DNA of 64,000 bases from Leptodesmis sichuanensis A121 (GTDB taxonomy: Bacteria > Cyanobacteriota > Cyanobacteriia > Leptolyngbyales > Leptolyngbyaceae): assembly GCF_021379005.1 (NCBI RefSeq), contig NZ_CP075171.1, forward strand, positions 3,720,001 to 3,784,000, written 5' to 3'. A model generated the notes under the pieces. That model had not been told where the DNA came from. It did no database searches and was given only the letters and a program-made list of their open reading frames with translations. How positions within the stretch are numbered: position 1 is the stretch's first letter; every line of letters starts with the position of its first letter. A program made the position numbers and the translations under genes. Positions 1 to 8,639 of this stretch are shown here, in pieces.

Positions 1-852
1 CAGCAGGGATCCGAAGGTGACAGCGATCGCGGGAAGGGAGTAGCGTTCTCTCTCCCTCTCCCGCTGCTCCTGAACCAGAAGTGCCACAGCAGCGGCGATC
101 GTTCCCGCATAGGTGGCCGCCAAGGGAACGTCCGGCCAACTCCAGCCCCACTGTAACCAACTGAGGCCGATCGCAGGACCAGTCATCCAATTTGCGTGGC
201 TGGGTTTTAACAGCAGGATGGCGATCAGAGTGAGGAGAAGGGCAGCGATCGCGACAAGGACAAGTCCTGGGAAACTGTTCCAGAGCTTGAAGCCATCCAG
301 CATCCAGAAGTTCACTGGGATGATCAGTAAGGTGGCAATTCTTAAGGTCTGGGTAGTCAGTTGTAGATTGGGTTGGCGATCTGTCCAGAGAGTGACCAGC
401 CAGAACGCCAGGGTGTAGCCCAAGAGAATGCTGTATTGCCCTAACGGTGAGAAGTTGCGCCATTGAGTGGCGGCCAGCACTCCGGAGGACACAACAACTA
501 GAAAAACCCCCAGGAACAGTAACCACACCACGCTGATTTCAGCCATGAAGGACTGAAGCCATTGGGCTGGCAGGCGGGTAGGACGATCGGCAGGGCGAGG
601 TGCAGGTGGGTGGGAGTCCGGGGGAAGAAAGTCGGTTGCTCCCACAGGTTGTAACTCCAAATCGGGGCGGTCAGGTGACTGCTCAACGACGGGTTCCGGT
701 AGCGGACAAGCAAGCTGTTCCGCACAAATCTGCCGTACCCATTCCTGGGAAACTAACCCCAGTTGCAACCAGGCATCCAACCCTTGCAGTAATGCCGGAT
801 GACCCGCCTGCACAGCGAGTCGAATCAGAATCTGGCGATCGAGCCTATCCAC
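1..852 (-). CDS. Membrane protein of unknown function (C-terminus beyond window)
   Basis: The frame is open from a GTG at 852 (preceded directly by an in-frame TGA) to the left edge, so 284 codons are visible and the C-terminus is cut off. Residues 1-55 form a soluble region with the segment LQGLDAWLQLGLVSQEWV and two cysteines; residues 56-98 are rich in Pro and Asp; from about residue 105 several hydrophobic stretches follow (about 105-127, 140-157, 170-185 and more), so it is a polytopic membrane protein with a cytosolic head. I do not recognise the family with confidence. The start lies inside a GGATGAGTGG-type low-complexity tract, so the exact start is uncertain. Confidence 0.6.
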   Translation of the reverse strand, partial: MDRLDRQILIRLAVQAGHPALLQGLDAWLQLGLVSQEWVRQICAEQLACPLPEPVVEQSPDRPDLELQPVGATDFLPPDSHPPAPRPADRPTRLPAQWLQSFMAEISVVWLLFLGVFLVVVSSGVLAATQWRNFSPLGQYSILLGYTLAFWLVTLWTDRQPNLQLTTQTLRIATLLIIPVNFWMLDGFKLWNSFPGLVLVAIAALLLTLIAILLLKPSHANWMTGPAIGLSWLQWGWSWPDVPLAATYAGTIAAAVALLVQEQRERERERYSLPAIAVTFGSLL

Positions 853-893
853 TCATCCACCCATCTACTCATCCACTATCTACCCCTCATGCA
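846..893. repeat. Low-complexity CATCCAC/CTACTCATCC tract
   Basis: Short imperfect tandem units (ATCCACTC, ATCCACCC, ATCTACTC, ATCCACT) run across the start of the membrane-protein gene. A similar tract at 59938-59976 also abuts the start of a minus-strand gene. This looks like a dispersed repeat family rather than coding sequence. Confidence 0.5.
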
Positions 894-924
894 CCCTCCG
901 TACAGACGTTTCGGTGAAACATCT

Positions 925-1524
925 CTACTTTTGACTCCACTGCACATACGGCAACGTTGCGGCTTTTGCTCGAATTTGTTCCGCGTGCGCTACTAACTGA
1001 CCACAGGCATCCCAGGTGCCGGCCAGCAGCATCGAGCGTGGGCCTTCTTTCAGGGCGATCGCTGCCGTCCAATCGCCGCACTGGACTTGCATCGTCTCCA
1101 GATTGACAGTCACCGGGGTTTGAGGGTCTGCCGTGAGTTTTTCCTGCAGAGTTTTGATAGTCGTCGCATCTGCTGTAACACAAGGAATGCCCATCGCCAG
1201 ACAGTTCCCAAAGAAAATTTCAGCAAAACTTTCGCCGACGATCGCCCGGATGCCCCACTTGGCGATCGCCTGGGGAGCATGTTCCCGCGAGGAGCCACAG
1301 CCAAAGTTATTATTTACAACTAAAATCTCGGCTCCCTGATATTGCGGCTGATCGAAAGGATGCTGGCCCTGTAAGTGGGCGCGATCGTCGGCAAATACCT
1401 GCTCCCCTAATCCATCAAAGGTGACGCAGCGCAGAAAGCGGGCTGGAATAATGCGATCGGTATCGATATCATTTCCTGGCAACGGAATTCCCCGTCCGGC
1501 AACGACTTTAACTTCACTCACCAT
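925..1524 (-). CDS. leuD: 3-isopropylmalate dehydratase small subunit
   Basis: Small subunit of isopropylmalate isomerase, which with LeuC converts 2-isopropylmalate to 3-isopropylmalate in leucine synthesis. The swivel-domain signatures are plain: [14 protein letters not shown] near the N-terminus and [13 protein letters not shown] about 60 residues later, with a total length near 200 residues as usual. An ATG at 1539 is also in frame, but the one at 1524 has a GGAGA ribosome site 8-10 nt upstream and gives the family's usual beginning (MVSEVKVV), so I chose it. leuA lies 20 kb away at 20767-22422; leuC and leuB are not in the window, so the leucine genes are dispersed. Confidence 0.96.
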   Translation of the reverse strand: MVSEVKVVAGRGIPLPGNDIDTDRIIPARFLRCVTFDGLGEQVFADDRAHLQGQHPFDQPQYQGAEILVVNNNFGCGSSREHAPQAIAKWGIRAIVGESFAEIFFGNCLAMGIPCVTADATTIKTLQEKLTADPQTPVTVNLETMQVQCGDWTAAIALKEGPRSMLLAGTWDACGQLVAHAEQIRAKAATLPYVQWSQK

Positions 1525-1539
1525 AGGCTGTTCTCCCAT

Positions 1540-2059
1540 ATCTCAGGCTTTTTCAGTATAGAGCCGCGACGATCGCTTCTATCCCGGCGAGCCAGGTGAA
1601 CTCGTCTAGACACCGGGTTTCTCTCCAGAAAATGCAGTTGGGCCGTGCCCTGCAAACCCGAGAGCCTGATTTCGGGGTCAGGGTTTCTGATCTGATTATG
1701 ATCTCAGGACTAAATTCCTTAAGATTCGTTGCAAATTTGATTCAGTGCCAAAAATTGTTGATTCAAATTTAAACGGGTGGGCTACCCTAGTCTGCGTCAA
1801 TTCTCCTGATACCTTTCGGCGCTTAAAACCATGCCTTACCGTGTGTGTTATCCCCATCTTGCAACTTCAAAACCAGTGCGAAGTGGATAAACCTGTCACT
1901 CCTCATTGGTCATTGGTCATTCGTGGGTTAATTGGCTTGTGGTTCGTAGCGTTGACCAATACCCAATGACAAATGATCAATGACATTTAGAAGCAGGAGT
2001 TAAATGCACTTATCTACTTACTTTCTCAGTTTCGTTGCATAGTTTTTGTTGAGGCGGGA
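1540..2059. other. Intergenic region with a repeat, no convincing gene
   Basis: This 520-base gap between leuD and the deacetylase gene holds the imperfect inverted repeat at 1905-1987. A 74-codon plus-strand open frame (1745-1969) runs through the repeat and has no recognisable protein features, so I do not call it. The remainder is AT-rich and probably carries the promoters of both flanking, divergent genes. Confidence 0.5.
1905..1987. repeat. TCATTGGTCATT-type dispersed repeat forming an inverted pair
   Basis: The left arm has TCATTGGTCATTGGTCATT; the right arm (about 1953-1987) reads on the opposite strand as GTCATTGATCATTTGTCATT, so the arms can pair imperfectly. The same TCATTRGTCATT or GTCATCTGTC phrase recurs upstream of cobU (14628-14665) and inside the rimI coding sequence (54900-54935). 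Confidence 0.6.
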
Positions 2060-3547
2060 ATGACCTATTCAGTGACTTATCATCAGCCATCCCTTCTAGA
2101 TCTGGCACGGCAGGGGAATTTTCGGGCGATCGCGTATTGGATTAACAGCATCCTGGGACCAAAAGGCGTTTATATCCAAACGGAATCAACCCGCTCCGGA
2201 ACGTTAAAAATCATGGTGAATTTCCAGCGTTCCAGCGATCGGGAAACGTGCATGAAAGCCCGCCATCATCTGGTGCGGCATATTTGTTATCGCCTATGGA
2301 CGCTGAATTCAGCAGAAATTCGGGATGTGCGGATCATGGCACGGGTTGCAGGTCAAAAAGATATTCTGTGGCGGCAATCGGTTCGGATTACCGCTCCGGC
2401 CCATGAACATCCCAAAGCGGCTCCGGCTCGTCCCAGTCACGCTGCCCGTCCTGGTCGTGCCGCTCGTCCGCGGCAGGTATCCCATCCCAGAAGCGCAGGG
2501 CAGGAGAGCTTCCAACTGCTGCGATCGTTTCTGTTTAACCGGATTGCGCTGGCGGGATTTTTGCTCTGTTATTGGATGTTCTATCTGGAAGCAACGGGGC
2601 ATCAGACAGCCGAGCAGCCCAGTGTTGCCGCAACATCACCCAAGGACCCAGAGAAATCACCCAGTTCAGCCGCTTCTCCTCAGCAAAGCGCTACCCCAGT
2701 TGCCCACGAAACCCAACTGCCTCAGAATCTGAGTTTTACTGTGCCACCTCAGTTCCAGGGTCAGGTGGTGTATCAGGCTACCCCGCCAGCCGGAGCCGAA
2801 AAAGTGATTGCCTTAACCTTTGATGATGGCCCCTGGCAAGGTACTACTGAGCAAATCCTGGACATCCTCAAGCAAAACAACATTAAAGCAACCTTCTATT
2901 TTGTGGGACAGGCGATTCAGGAAAATCCAGAAATTGCCAAAAAGGTAGCGGTAGCGGGTCATGCGATCGGCAATCACACCTGGCGGCACTTAATGGATGA
3001 CATGGATGAACCAACCGCCGTACAAGAACTGAGCAATACTGCCAAGCTGATTTACCAGGCAACTGGCGCTAGAACTCATTTAATGCGGCCACCGGGGGGA
3101 AATCTGGGCGGTGAGTTGGTGAATTACGCCAAGAAGAAGGGCTACCTAGTGACAATGTGGTCTGCAGATACAAGTGACTATTATGTTTCAACACCGTTGA
3201 TTATTGATAATGCCCTGCGCGATGCCAAGCCTGGTGGGATCGTGTTAATGCATGATGGTGGGGGCGATCGTACGGCAACCGTGGAAGCACTTCCCCAAAT
3301 CATCTCCAGCCTGCGTCGTCAGGGGTACAAGTTTGTGACGGTTCCTGAACTGATGCAAATGCAGGCCAAGTGGGGGCCAATTCAACCCCTGGATGGCACA
3401 GATACTCCAATGGTTACAGATACATCTGTCCCATCACTACCATCAAACCCATCCTTACCACCTACTCCCACTGTTCCCAACAGTCCTCCTACCCCGGCCC
3501 TCAGTCCTCAATCAGAGCAAACCTATCAGGATCCCCAAACGCACTAG
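2060..3547 (+). CDS. Membrane-anchored polysaccharide deacetylase (NodB/CE4 family)
   Basis: Predicted metal-dependent deacetylase acting on N-acetylated envelope glycans (peptidoglycan or exopolysaccharide). The CE4 motifs are complete: TFDDGP (253-258), HTWRH (306-310), RPPGG (343-347), WSADTSDY (about 367-374) and LMHDGGG (about 396-402). Residues about 159-176 form one transmembrane helix, placing the catalytic domain outside the cytoplasm. In front of the helix is a cytosolic domain of about 110 residues (LARQGNFRAIAYWINSILG and following) that I cannot name, then a basic Ala/Arg/Pro linker; behind it a Pro/Ser-rich spacer. The tail after residue 440 is Pro/Ser/Thr-rich and disordered. 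ATG start at 2060. The substrate cannot be told from sequence. Confidence 0.9.
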   Translation: MTYSVTYHQPSLLDLARQGNFRAIAYWINSILGPKGVYIQTESTRSGTLKIMVNFQRSSDRETCMKARHHLVRHICYRLWTLNSAEIRDVRIMARVAGQKDILWRQSVRITAPAHEHPKAAPARPSHAARPGRAARPRQVSHPRSAGQESFQLLRSFLFNRIALAGFLLCYWMFYLEATGHQTAEQPSVAATSPKDPEKSPSSAASPQQSATPVAHETQLPQNLSFTVPPQFQGQVVYQATPPAGAEKVIALTFDDGPWQGTTEQILDILKQNNIKATFYFVGQAIQENPEIAKKVAVAGHAIGNHTWRHLMDDMDEPTAVQELSNTAKLIYQATGARTHLMRPPGGNLGGELVNYAKKKGYLVTMWSADTSDYYVSTPLIIDNALRDAKPGGIVLMHDGGGDRTATVEALPQIISSLRRQGYKFVTVPELMQMQAKWGPIQPLDGTDTPMVTDTSVPSLPSNPSLPPTPTVPNSPPTPALSPQSEQTYQDPQTH

Positions 3548-3648
3548 CAGCAAAGCTCCCACTATGAAAATTCAGCCAGCTTTGCAGACTCAGCCAGTTT
3601 AGGTAAAAATAACAAACCAATCACAATATCGTGTAACCAGATTGACTT

Positions 3649-3963
3649 AGAAAAACAACTCGTTGCATTTCCACAGATCTAGTCCACTACCTCCAGGTAC
3701 TATCTGGGCACACTGGTGTCGTCTCAACCCTGGTCAACACTCCTGTTGCGGTTTTTAGTGGTAGTTTTGACGAAACCATCAAGTGCTGGCCTCTGGATCT
3801 GCGATCGTGCCTTTCTACCCTGAGAGTTCCCCGTCCCTACGAAGGCATGAATATTAGCCAGATTGCTGGACTCACTGAGGCACAAAAAATCACCCTGGAA
3901 ACATTAGGAGCCGTTGAGGACAAAACAAAGCTGGTTCTTGCAGCGATCGCTGGGGAACACTGA
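3649..3963 (+). pseudogene. Remnant of the C-terminal end of a WD40-repeat protein
   Basis: The frame ending at the TGA of 3961-3963 reads as the last WD40 blade and tail of a cyanobacterial WD40 protein: LSGHTGVVSTLV, then FSGSFDETIKCW, then LRVPRPYEGMNI, then GLTEAQKITLETLGAVE. That closing phrase resembles the usual end of the large NACHT- or kinase-linked WD40 proteins. Stops lie upstream (about 3604 to 3645) and no start is visible, so only about 100 codons of the 3' end survive. It overlaps the first codons that could be assigned to the next gene. Confidence 0.8.
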
Positions 3964-4006
3964 CATAGAAGGGTTAGCGCGATTCAACCTGAGTGATTTT
4001 CTGCTT

Positions 4007-4801
4007 ATGCAAGAGCCTGCGGAGTTCCTTTTTCCATTACCAGACTTGACTCTTTCTGAGAACCTGCTGTTCAAGTTGCCCCCCAAGGCCAGAGAGTGGG
4101 CAGAGAGTTTGCCCTGGGCCGAGCGTCGGTATGTGTTGTCGTTATGTCATCTGATGGTCGCGGCTTCACCTGAAATGCGAGCCAAGTTTTTAGATGACTA
4201 TACAGCGGATGGTCTGGTGTGTAAGGTGTTGGAAGACCGGGACACGCGACAAAAAGTGAATTCTTATCTCAAAAAATTTAGATTGACTACCAATCTCAAC
4301 ACCAGTTCCCTCAGGCAATACATTCGCCAATTCTATATTCACTCTGCCCAGGATATGCGCATCCAGCCCGACCTTTACCTGGAATCTGCGTTGCGCCTGG
4401 TGATGAGTACGGAAGAGCGGAATCATGTTTTCTATTACATTCTGGGCTTTGAGCTGATCAAAATGATGTTCCGCATGAGTTGGTATCAGCATGAACGGCT
4501 TTACCGTTTACAACGCAGTCAGGATGAATTTATCCAAACTTATATCAAACCCATCCAGCACGCTCACCGGATTAATCAGATTATTGTTCCGAAGGATGAA
4601 CACTTGTTTTTCGCTCGTCGGGATTATTTTGTCAAGCAACCTGTGATGAGTGAGAAAAAGCTGGTAGAACTGGCCATGGCTACCTTCACCACTGAAGTGA
4701 CAACCAATTTTGGCTTTTCGATCATTCGCCATCCTCATGCTTTAGTGTTTGATTATCACTATATTTTTGAAGCTGAACCCGATCAGATGTCCCTGCCATG
4801 A
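4007..4801 (+). CDS. Conserved hypothetical protein, function unknown
   Basis: About 264 residues, soluble, rich in aromatic and basic residues, no signal peptide or membrane segment (for example LPPKAREWAESLPWAERRYV, MSTEERNHVFYYILGFELI, RRDYFVKQPVM). I do not recognise a characterised family. The frame is open from an ATG at 3914, but the first 31 codons then lie on the WD40 remnant in another frame, so the ATG at 4007 is the better start. The stop overlaps the next gene's start (ATGA at 4798-4801), implying translational coupling and a shared role with the HpxZ/AtzH-like protein. Confidence 0.7.
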   Translation: MQEPAEFLFPLPDLTLSENLLFKLPPKAREWAESLPWAERRYVLSLCHLMVAASPEMRAKFLDDYTADGLVCKVLEDRDTRQKVNSYLKKFRLTTNLNTSSLRQYIRQFYIHSAQDMRIQPDLYLESALRLVMSTEERNHVFYYILGFELIKMMFRMSWYQHERLYRLQRSQDEFIQTYIKPIQHAHRINQIIVPKDEHLFFARRDYFVKQPVMSEKKLVELAMATFTTEVTTNFGFSIIRHPHALVFDYHYIFEAEPDQMSLP

Positions 4802-5196
4802 GTCCAGTGAATGACCCTGCCCTGGTGGCCGAGTTGACCCAGTTGTACCTGACCTACGAAACAGCCCTCTGTGAGAATGACCTGGCTACGTTGGATGCGC
4901 TGTTTTGGGACTCGCCAGAGGTGGTGCGGTTTGGAGCTACGGAAAATCTTTATGGCATGGAAGCAATTCGTACCTTCCGGCAGGAACGTCCGGTTAAAGA
5001 CCTGGCACGGGAAATTTCCAACCTGAAGGTGGTTACTTTTGGCCACGACACGGCAACGGTAACGCTGGAGTTTTGCCGAACGATCGCAGGGACTCCCCGA
5101 TTGGGGCGGCAGAGTCAGGTCTGGCGCAAGTTCCCCGAAGGCTGGAAGATTGTTTCTGCCCACGTCTCCTTACTGCCCCTGTCAATGGTGGGATAA
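4798..5196 (+). CDS. HpxZ/AtzH-like small protein (DUF3225, NTF2-like fold)
   Basis: 132 residues that match the family of small NTF2-like proteins next to amidase genes (HpxZ in oxalurate breakdown, AtzH in s-triazine breakdown): NDLATLDALFWDSPEVVRFG, YGMEAIRTFRQERP, LGRQSQVWRKFPEGWKIVSAHVS. In characterised systems AtzH works with an amidase-type hydrolase on small urea derivatives; no amidase gene is next to it here, so the role is open. It overlaps the preceding unknown gene by 4 nt, which suggests the two act together. Confidence 0.75.
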   Translation: MSPVNDPALVAELTQLYLTYETALCENDLATLDALFWDSPEVVRFGATENLYGMEAIRTFRQERPVKDLAREISNLKVVTFGHDTATVTLEFCRTIAGTPRLGRQSQVWRKFPEGWKIVSAHVSLLPLSMVG

Positions 5197-5274
5197 ATTG
5201 TCAGTACCGCGATCGTCACAAGCAGGAAATGATCGGCATAATGGGTAGCGGCAAGCGATCGCTGGGAGAAGACC

Positions 5275-5931
5275 ATGACCAAGCACCATAACCAGGCAAT
5301 CCATTGGGCAAATCCCCGCTCAGGTAAACATCTGGTTTACGCTGGCGTGTTGGGTGGTCTGATGCTGCTCGCCAGTTGCACGCCTCCCCCCCAAACTGCC
5401 ACCTCTCCCAATCCGACGGGAGTCCCAACCAATGGTTCTCCCAGCCCCACCCTGACCATTCCCACTTCTCCAACACCCACCCCGTCCCCGACTTCCACCG
5501 CCGAAAAGCCCGCTTCCGTCAAAGCCGTGGAAACCAAATTGGCCGATCTGGTTACCAAAGCCACAGGTCTGACGGTGCAAGCGGTGGATTGTCCAGCCGA
5601 TCTGGTGGAAAAAGCCGGAACGACTTATAACTGCACGATCACATCGGAAGTAGGCATCTTCACGGGGGTTGTAGAGCCAACCGACCAACCGGGACAATTT
5701 AATTGGGGCACCAAAGGACTCCTGTTGCTCACCAAGCTCAATAGCTTCATTCAACAAAGTGTGCAAAACCAGGGGGGTGGGCCTGTCACGGTCGATTGTG
5801 GCGGAAAAGCCAGAATCGCCAAAGTTGGCGAGACATTTGAATGTAAGGTAACTGATGCCAAGGGAGGTACGCGCACCACTCGGGTTACCGTCCGGGATGA
5901 GGTTGGCAATGTATTTATTGCTCCCCAATAA
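5275..5931 (+). CDS. DUF4333-type lipoprotein
   Basis: 218 residues. A lipoprotein signal ends in the lipobox LLASC (Cys about 35), then a long Pro/Ser/Thr linker of about 45 residues, then two related beta modules: one around AVDCPADLVEKAGTTYNCTI and one around TVDCGGKARIAKVGETFECKV followed by RTTRVTVRDEVGNVF. Each has two cysteines about 15 residues apart (C-x14-17-C), probably a disulfide, as in DUF4333 proteins of bacterial surfaces. Predicted to be lipid-anchored and periplasmic. Ribosome site GGGAGAAG lies just before the ATG. Function unknown. Confidence 0.8.
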   Translation: MTKHHNQAIHWANPRSGKHLVYAGVLGGLMLLASCTPPPQTATSPNPTGVPTNGSPSPTLTIPTSPTPTPSPTSTAEKPASVKAVETKLADLVTKATGLTVQAVDCPADLVEKAGTTYNCTITSEVGIFTGVVEPTDQPGQFNWGTKGLLLLTKLNSFIQQSVQNQGGGPVTVDCGGKARIAKVGETFECKVTDAKGGTRTTRVTVRDEVGNVFIAPQ

Positions 5932-6007
5932 TTCAATCTTGTCCAAGTCCAGAACCGGAATTTCTCTGATCAGAAAACGACCGTGCTCTAGCAGGACTTG
6001 GTTGAAC
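5932..6007 (-). repeat. 75-bp dispersed palindromic element, copy 1
   Basis: Directly after the stop of the DUF4333 gene. Read on the minus strand it runs from AACCAAGTCCTGCTAGAG through TCGTTTTCTGATCAGAG to CTGGACTTGGACAAG. It matches copy 4 (54607-54684) over its whole length with the same 47-nt spacing from CCAAGT to the CGG trinucleotide. The ends form an inverted repeat (CCAAGTCC/GGACTTGG). Confidence 0.7.
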
Positions 6008-6202
6008 TTGAAGAGGCGGTCAAATTTCTTGAAATCGCCGCAGTTTTAACCTCTAGACCCTGTTTGTAGAACTGACATTATGTTAGATTTAAGCTCTGAG
6101 ATTGATTCGGCTGCAGCAATGTTTGTCTATTCCATATTCGACAGGCTTCTCTCCGGACTCAACCCTCTACACATTTGGATTTCTGGAGACTTAAAGTAAG
6201 CC

Positions 6203-6532
6203 ATGGCTATTTATGTTGGCAACCTTTCCTACAAGGTTACCCAAGAAGATTTGACTGAAATTTTTGCGGAGTATGGTTCTGTAAAGCGGGTGCAACTGAT
6301 GATTGACCGGGAAACCGGAAGATCACGGGGCTTTAGCTTTGTGGAAATGGATACGGATGCAGAAGAAGATGCGGCGATCGAGGCCCTGGATGGAGCCGAG
6401 TGGATGGGCCGCGAAATGAAAGTGAATAAAGCCAGACCTCGTGAAGACAATCGGGGTGGCGACAGACGGCGCTCTGCAGGCAGTGGAGATAGCTGGTCAA
6501 ACCGGGGCACAGGTTCCTACGGACGCTATTAG
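6203..6532 (+). CDS. rbp: Cyanobacterial RRM RNA-binding protein
   Basis: 109 residues. One RNA recognition motif occupies residues 1-80 with RNP2 (IYVGNL, residues 3-8) and RNP1 (RGFSFVEM, about 43-50), followed by a short Gly/Arg/Ser-rich tail ending in GTGSYGRY. This is the class of cyanobacterial Rbp proteins, often cold-induced and involved in mRNA binding and localisation. It stands alone, with about 195 nt between the upstream 75-bp element and its ATG that could hold a regulatory 5' leader, and hairpins immediately downstream. Confidence 0.95.
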   Translation: MAIYVGNLSYKVTQEDLTEIFAEYGSVKRVQLMIDRETGRSRGFSFVEMDTDAEEDAAIEALDGAEWMGREMKVNKARPREDNRGGDRRRSAGSGDSWSNRGTGSYGRY

Positions 6533-6560
6533 TAGAGCCGTTCCGCCGGAACCTCTCTAC
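6532..6560. repeat. GTAGAG...TTCCGCCGGAA...CTCTAC palindromic repeat, copy 1
   Basis: A 29-nt near-perfect palindrome with arms GTAGAG and CTCTAC around the core GTTCCGCCGGAAC, starting in the stop codon of rbp. Related copies lie at 18683-18707 and 60928-60955. This type of GTAGAGACGTT... palindrome is widely dispersed in cyanobacterial genomes. It may also help terminate transcription. Confidence 0.75.
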
Positions 6561-6586
6561 CCAATGCCTGTCTAAAATAAAACACT

Positions 6587-6624
6587 ACAGGCTCTACTTC
6601 CAGAATGAAGGAAGTAGAGCCTGT
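6587..6624. terminator. Strong hairpin, probable terminator between rbp and hrcA
   Basis: Perfect 15-bp stem (ACAGGCTCTACTTCC with GGAAGTAGAGCCTGT) and an 8-nt loop. On the plus strand it is followed by GATCGTTTTG, on the minus strand by AGTGTTTTATTTTA. It sits where the rbp transcript should end. Confidence 0.75.
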
Positions 6625-6730
6625 GATCGTTTTGCCAGATAGCGTAAGTTACATGACAGTTCACGGATTCACCTTTATAGTGAAGACATTCCAGCCCTAT
6701 TTTTAAACTTCTTTTAGACCCTTCTTTACT

Positions 6731-7813
6731 ATGTCCTTTCCGGTTCAACTGACCAATCGCCAACAACAGGTTCTCTGGGCCACGGTACGCCACTACATTG
6801 CCACGGCAGAACCCGTCGGTTCAGAAGCATTGGTGAAAGAATATAACCTGAGTGTGAGTTCCGCCACAATTCGGAATGCAATGGGTGTTCTGGAAAAGGT
6901 TGGTTTACTCTATCAGCCGCATACTTCGGCGGGACGGGTACCCTCGGATTCGGGTTATCGCATTTATGTCGATCAACTGATTCCTCCCTCCAACCAGTTC
7001 ATGCAGCAGGCCGAACAACTGTTGAGCGATCGCCTCAGCGGTGAAGATTGGAATCTGGAATTGATGCTGCGACGGGCAGCCCAAATCCTGGCGACGGTGA
7101 CGGGCTATGTCGCATTGATCACCATGCCGCAGACCTACACAACCCGCCTCCACCATGTCCAACTGGTGCCCGTCGATCTGCAACGGGTGATGTTGATCTG
7201 CGTGACGGATTCCTATGAAACCCAATCCACGTTGATCGACTTACCCAGAAGTGAGGGAGAAGCAGAACCAGATGCGGAATTGCTGGAACAGGAATTGCAA
7301 CTGCTATCTAACTTCTTGAACAGTCATCTGCGGGGTAAGGCGATCGCAGAATTGCCGACGATCGATTGGAGTGAACTCGATCGGGATTTTCAGCGCTACG
7401 GGGATTTCCTAAAAACTATTCTCACCGAATTGACGCGCCGTTCTCAGGCTCCCGCTCCCACCCAAATATTGATCAGTGGGCTGTCTGAAGTGATGCGCCA
7501 ACCCGAGTTTTCTGAAGTGCAGCAGGTACAAACGATCGTGCATCTCCTGGAAGACGAACAGGATCAATTGCTGCCCTTGATCTTTGAACCCTCTCCCTTT
7601 GACCAACCTGGCAGGCGAGTGACGATTCGAATTGGGGCAGAAAATCCTTTAGAACCGATTCGTACCTGTACTCTGATTTCTTCGACTTACCGGAAAGGAG
7701 ACATTCCCGTCGGCAGTGTGGGGATGTTAGGCCCCACCCGGATGATGTATGAAAATGCGATCGCCCTGGTAGAAGCCACAGCGGATTATTTGTCCGATAC
7801 TTTGAGCCAATAG
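6731..7813 (+). CDS. hrcA: Heat-inducible transcription repressor HrcA
   Basis: 360 residues. The N-terminal winged helix ([20 protein letters not shown], then [18 protein letters not shown] and [18 protein letters not shown]) and the C-terminal end ([20 protein letters not shown]) are typical of HrcA. It represses groE-type operons by binding the CIRCE inverted repeat, with GroEL as modulator. I found no CIRCE (TTAGCACTC-N9-GAGTGCTAA) in the window, including upstream of grpE, dnaK and clpC, so its targets lie elsewhere. Separate from the dnaK cluster at 32-37 kb. Confidence 0.97.
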   Translation: MSFPVQLTNRQQQVLWATVRHYIATAEPVGSEALVKEYNLSVSSATIRNAMGVLEKVGLLYQPHTSAGRVPSDSGYRIYVDQLIPPSNQFMQQAEQLLSDRLSGEDWNLELMLRRAAQILATVTGYVALITMPQTYTTRLHHVQLVPVDLQRVMLICVTDSYETQSTLIDLPRSEGEAEPDAELLEQELQLLSNFLNSHLRGKAIAELPTIDWSELDRDFQRYGDFLKTILTELTRRSQAPAPTQILISGLSEVMRQPEFSEVQQVQTIVHLLEDEQDQLLPLIFEPSPFDQPGRRVTIRIGAENPLEPIRTCTLISSTYRKGDIPVGSVGMLGPTRMMYENAIALVEATADYLSDTLSQ

Positions 7814-7820
7814 AAATTGT

Positions 7821-8633
7821 TTATACATCGTCTGGATCGATTCCCATCGCCCGCAAGCGATCGGCTAACCGCTCTGCCCGCTGGCGTTCTTGTTCAGCCT
7901 GCTGTTGGGCTTGTTCGGCTTGCTGTTGGGCTTGTTCGGCCCGTTGGCGTTCTTGGTCAGCCCGTTGCTGTTCTATCGCTCTGGCTTCTGCACCTGTGGG
8001 AATGACGATTCCAGCACGATCGCACCAGCGCAACCAAATTCCAGGCACCATTTCAAATTCGCCTTCCCAGAGAGTCAGTCCCAGGTTCACGGTGTCTAGA
8101 TAAATTGGTTCACCCACACTCAGCCCCTCGGCAGGAGTGAGTTCAATGTAGCGGCCTGCACTTAACGCCCAGATTTTCAGGAGGGAGCCGTTCATCTCGT
8201 CGGGTTGTTGCAGTTGCCGCAGGGGATCGAAGACAACGTAATAATCCACCTTCATCCGGGCATAGGTCTCTTTTTTGCTGCCCAGTTCGTTGCCCTTGCG
8301 GTTGGAGACAACTTCGATCGCAACTTCGGGGACTTTGCCAAATTCCCATACCAGATAGGAACGATTGTGTCGCTCTACCCAGTTGTCTGGCATTTGCACT
8401 CCCAGGCTGAGAAAGACATCCGGAGCAATGCCGTCCTGGTTAATGCTGTAGAAAATACCAACATTGGCAGCGGCAATGAAAGGTGGAGGAATGACGGGCG
8501 AACTGTAGAGGGGTTCGACTAGCAGCCGTTGTTGTTTTTCAGATTGAAAGTTATCCACCGGAACTCCGTCTTCCAGTACCAGATGGCTGATGTCTGGCCT
8601 GACAATTTCTTCAGATAGCAACGGCTGAGACAT
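7821..8633 (-). CDS. Uma2 (DUF820) family protein with C-terminal coiled coil
   Basis: 270 residues from the ATG at 8633. The Uma2 fold, related to PD-(D/E)XK nucleases and greatly expanded in cyanobacteria, is shown by VPEVAIEVVSNRKGNELGSK, YARMKVDYYVVFDPLRQLQ and the preceding PDVFLSLGVQMPDNW. The C-terminal 55 residues form a Gln/Ala/Glu-rich coiled coil built from repeats of AEQAQQQ and AEQERQR, encoded by 21-nt DNA repeats at about 7899-7965. The frame continues upstream without a stop into a WD40 remnant, but the ATG at 8633 begins the normal family N-terminus. Biological role unknown. Confidence 0.88.
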   Translation of the reverse strand: MSQPLLSEEIVRPDISHLVLEDGVPVDNFQSEKQQRLLVEPLYSSPVIPPPFIAAANVGIFYSINQDGIAPDVFLSLGVQMPDNWVERHNRSYLVWEFGKVPEVAIEVVSNRKGNELGSKKETYARMKVDYYVVFDPLRQLQQPDEMNGSLLKIWALSAGRYIELTPAEGLSVGEPIYLDTVNLGLTLWEGEFEMVPGIWLRWCDRAGIVIPTGAEARAIEQQRADQERQRAEQAQQQAEQAQQQAEQERQRAERLADRLRAMGIDPDDV

Positions 8634-8639
8634 AGACCT

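Noticed and set aside
1745-1969. 74-codon plus-strand open frame before the deacetylase gene
   Set aside because: It runs through the TCATTGG repeat and has no protein features.
3914-4006. Extended start of the unknown protein gene at 3914
   Set aside because: These codons lie on the WD40 remnant in another frame and add residues with no sign of conservation; 4007 is preferred.
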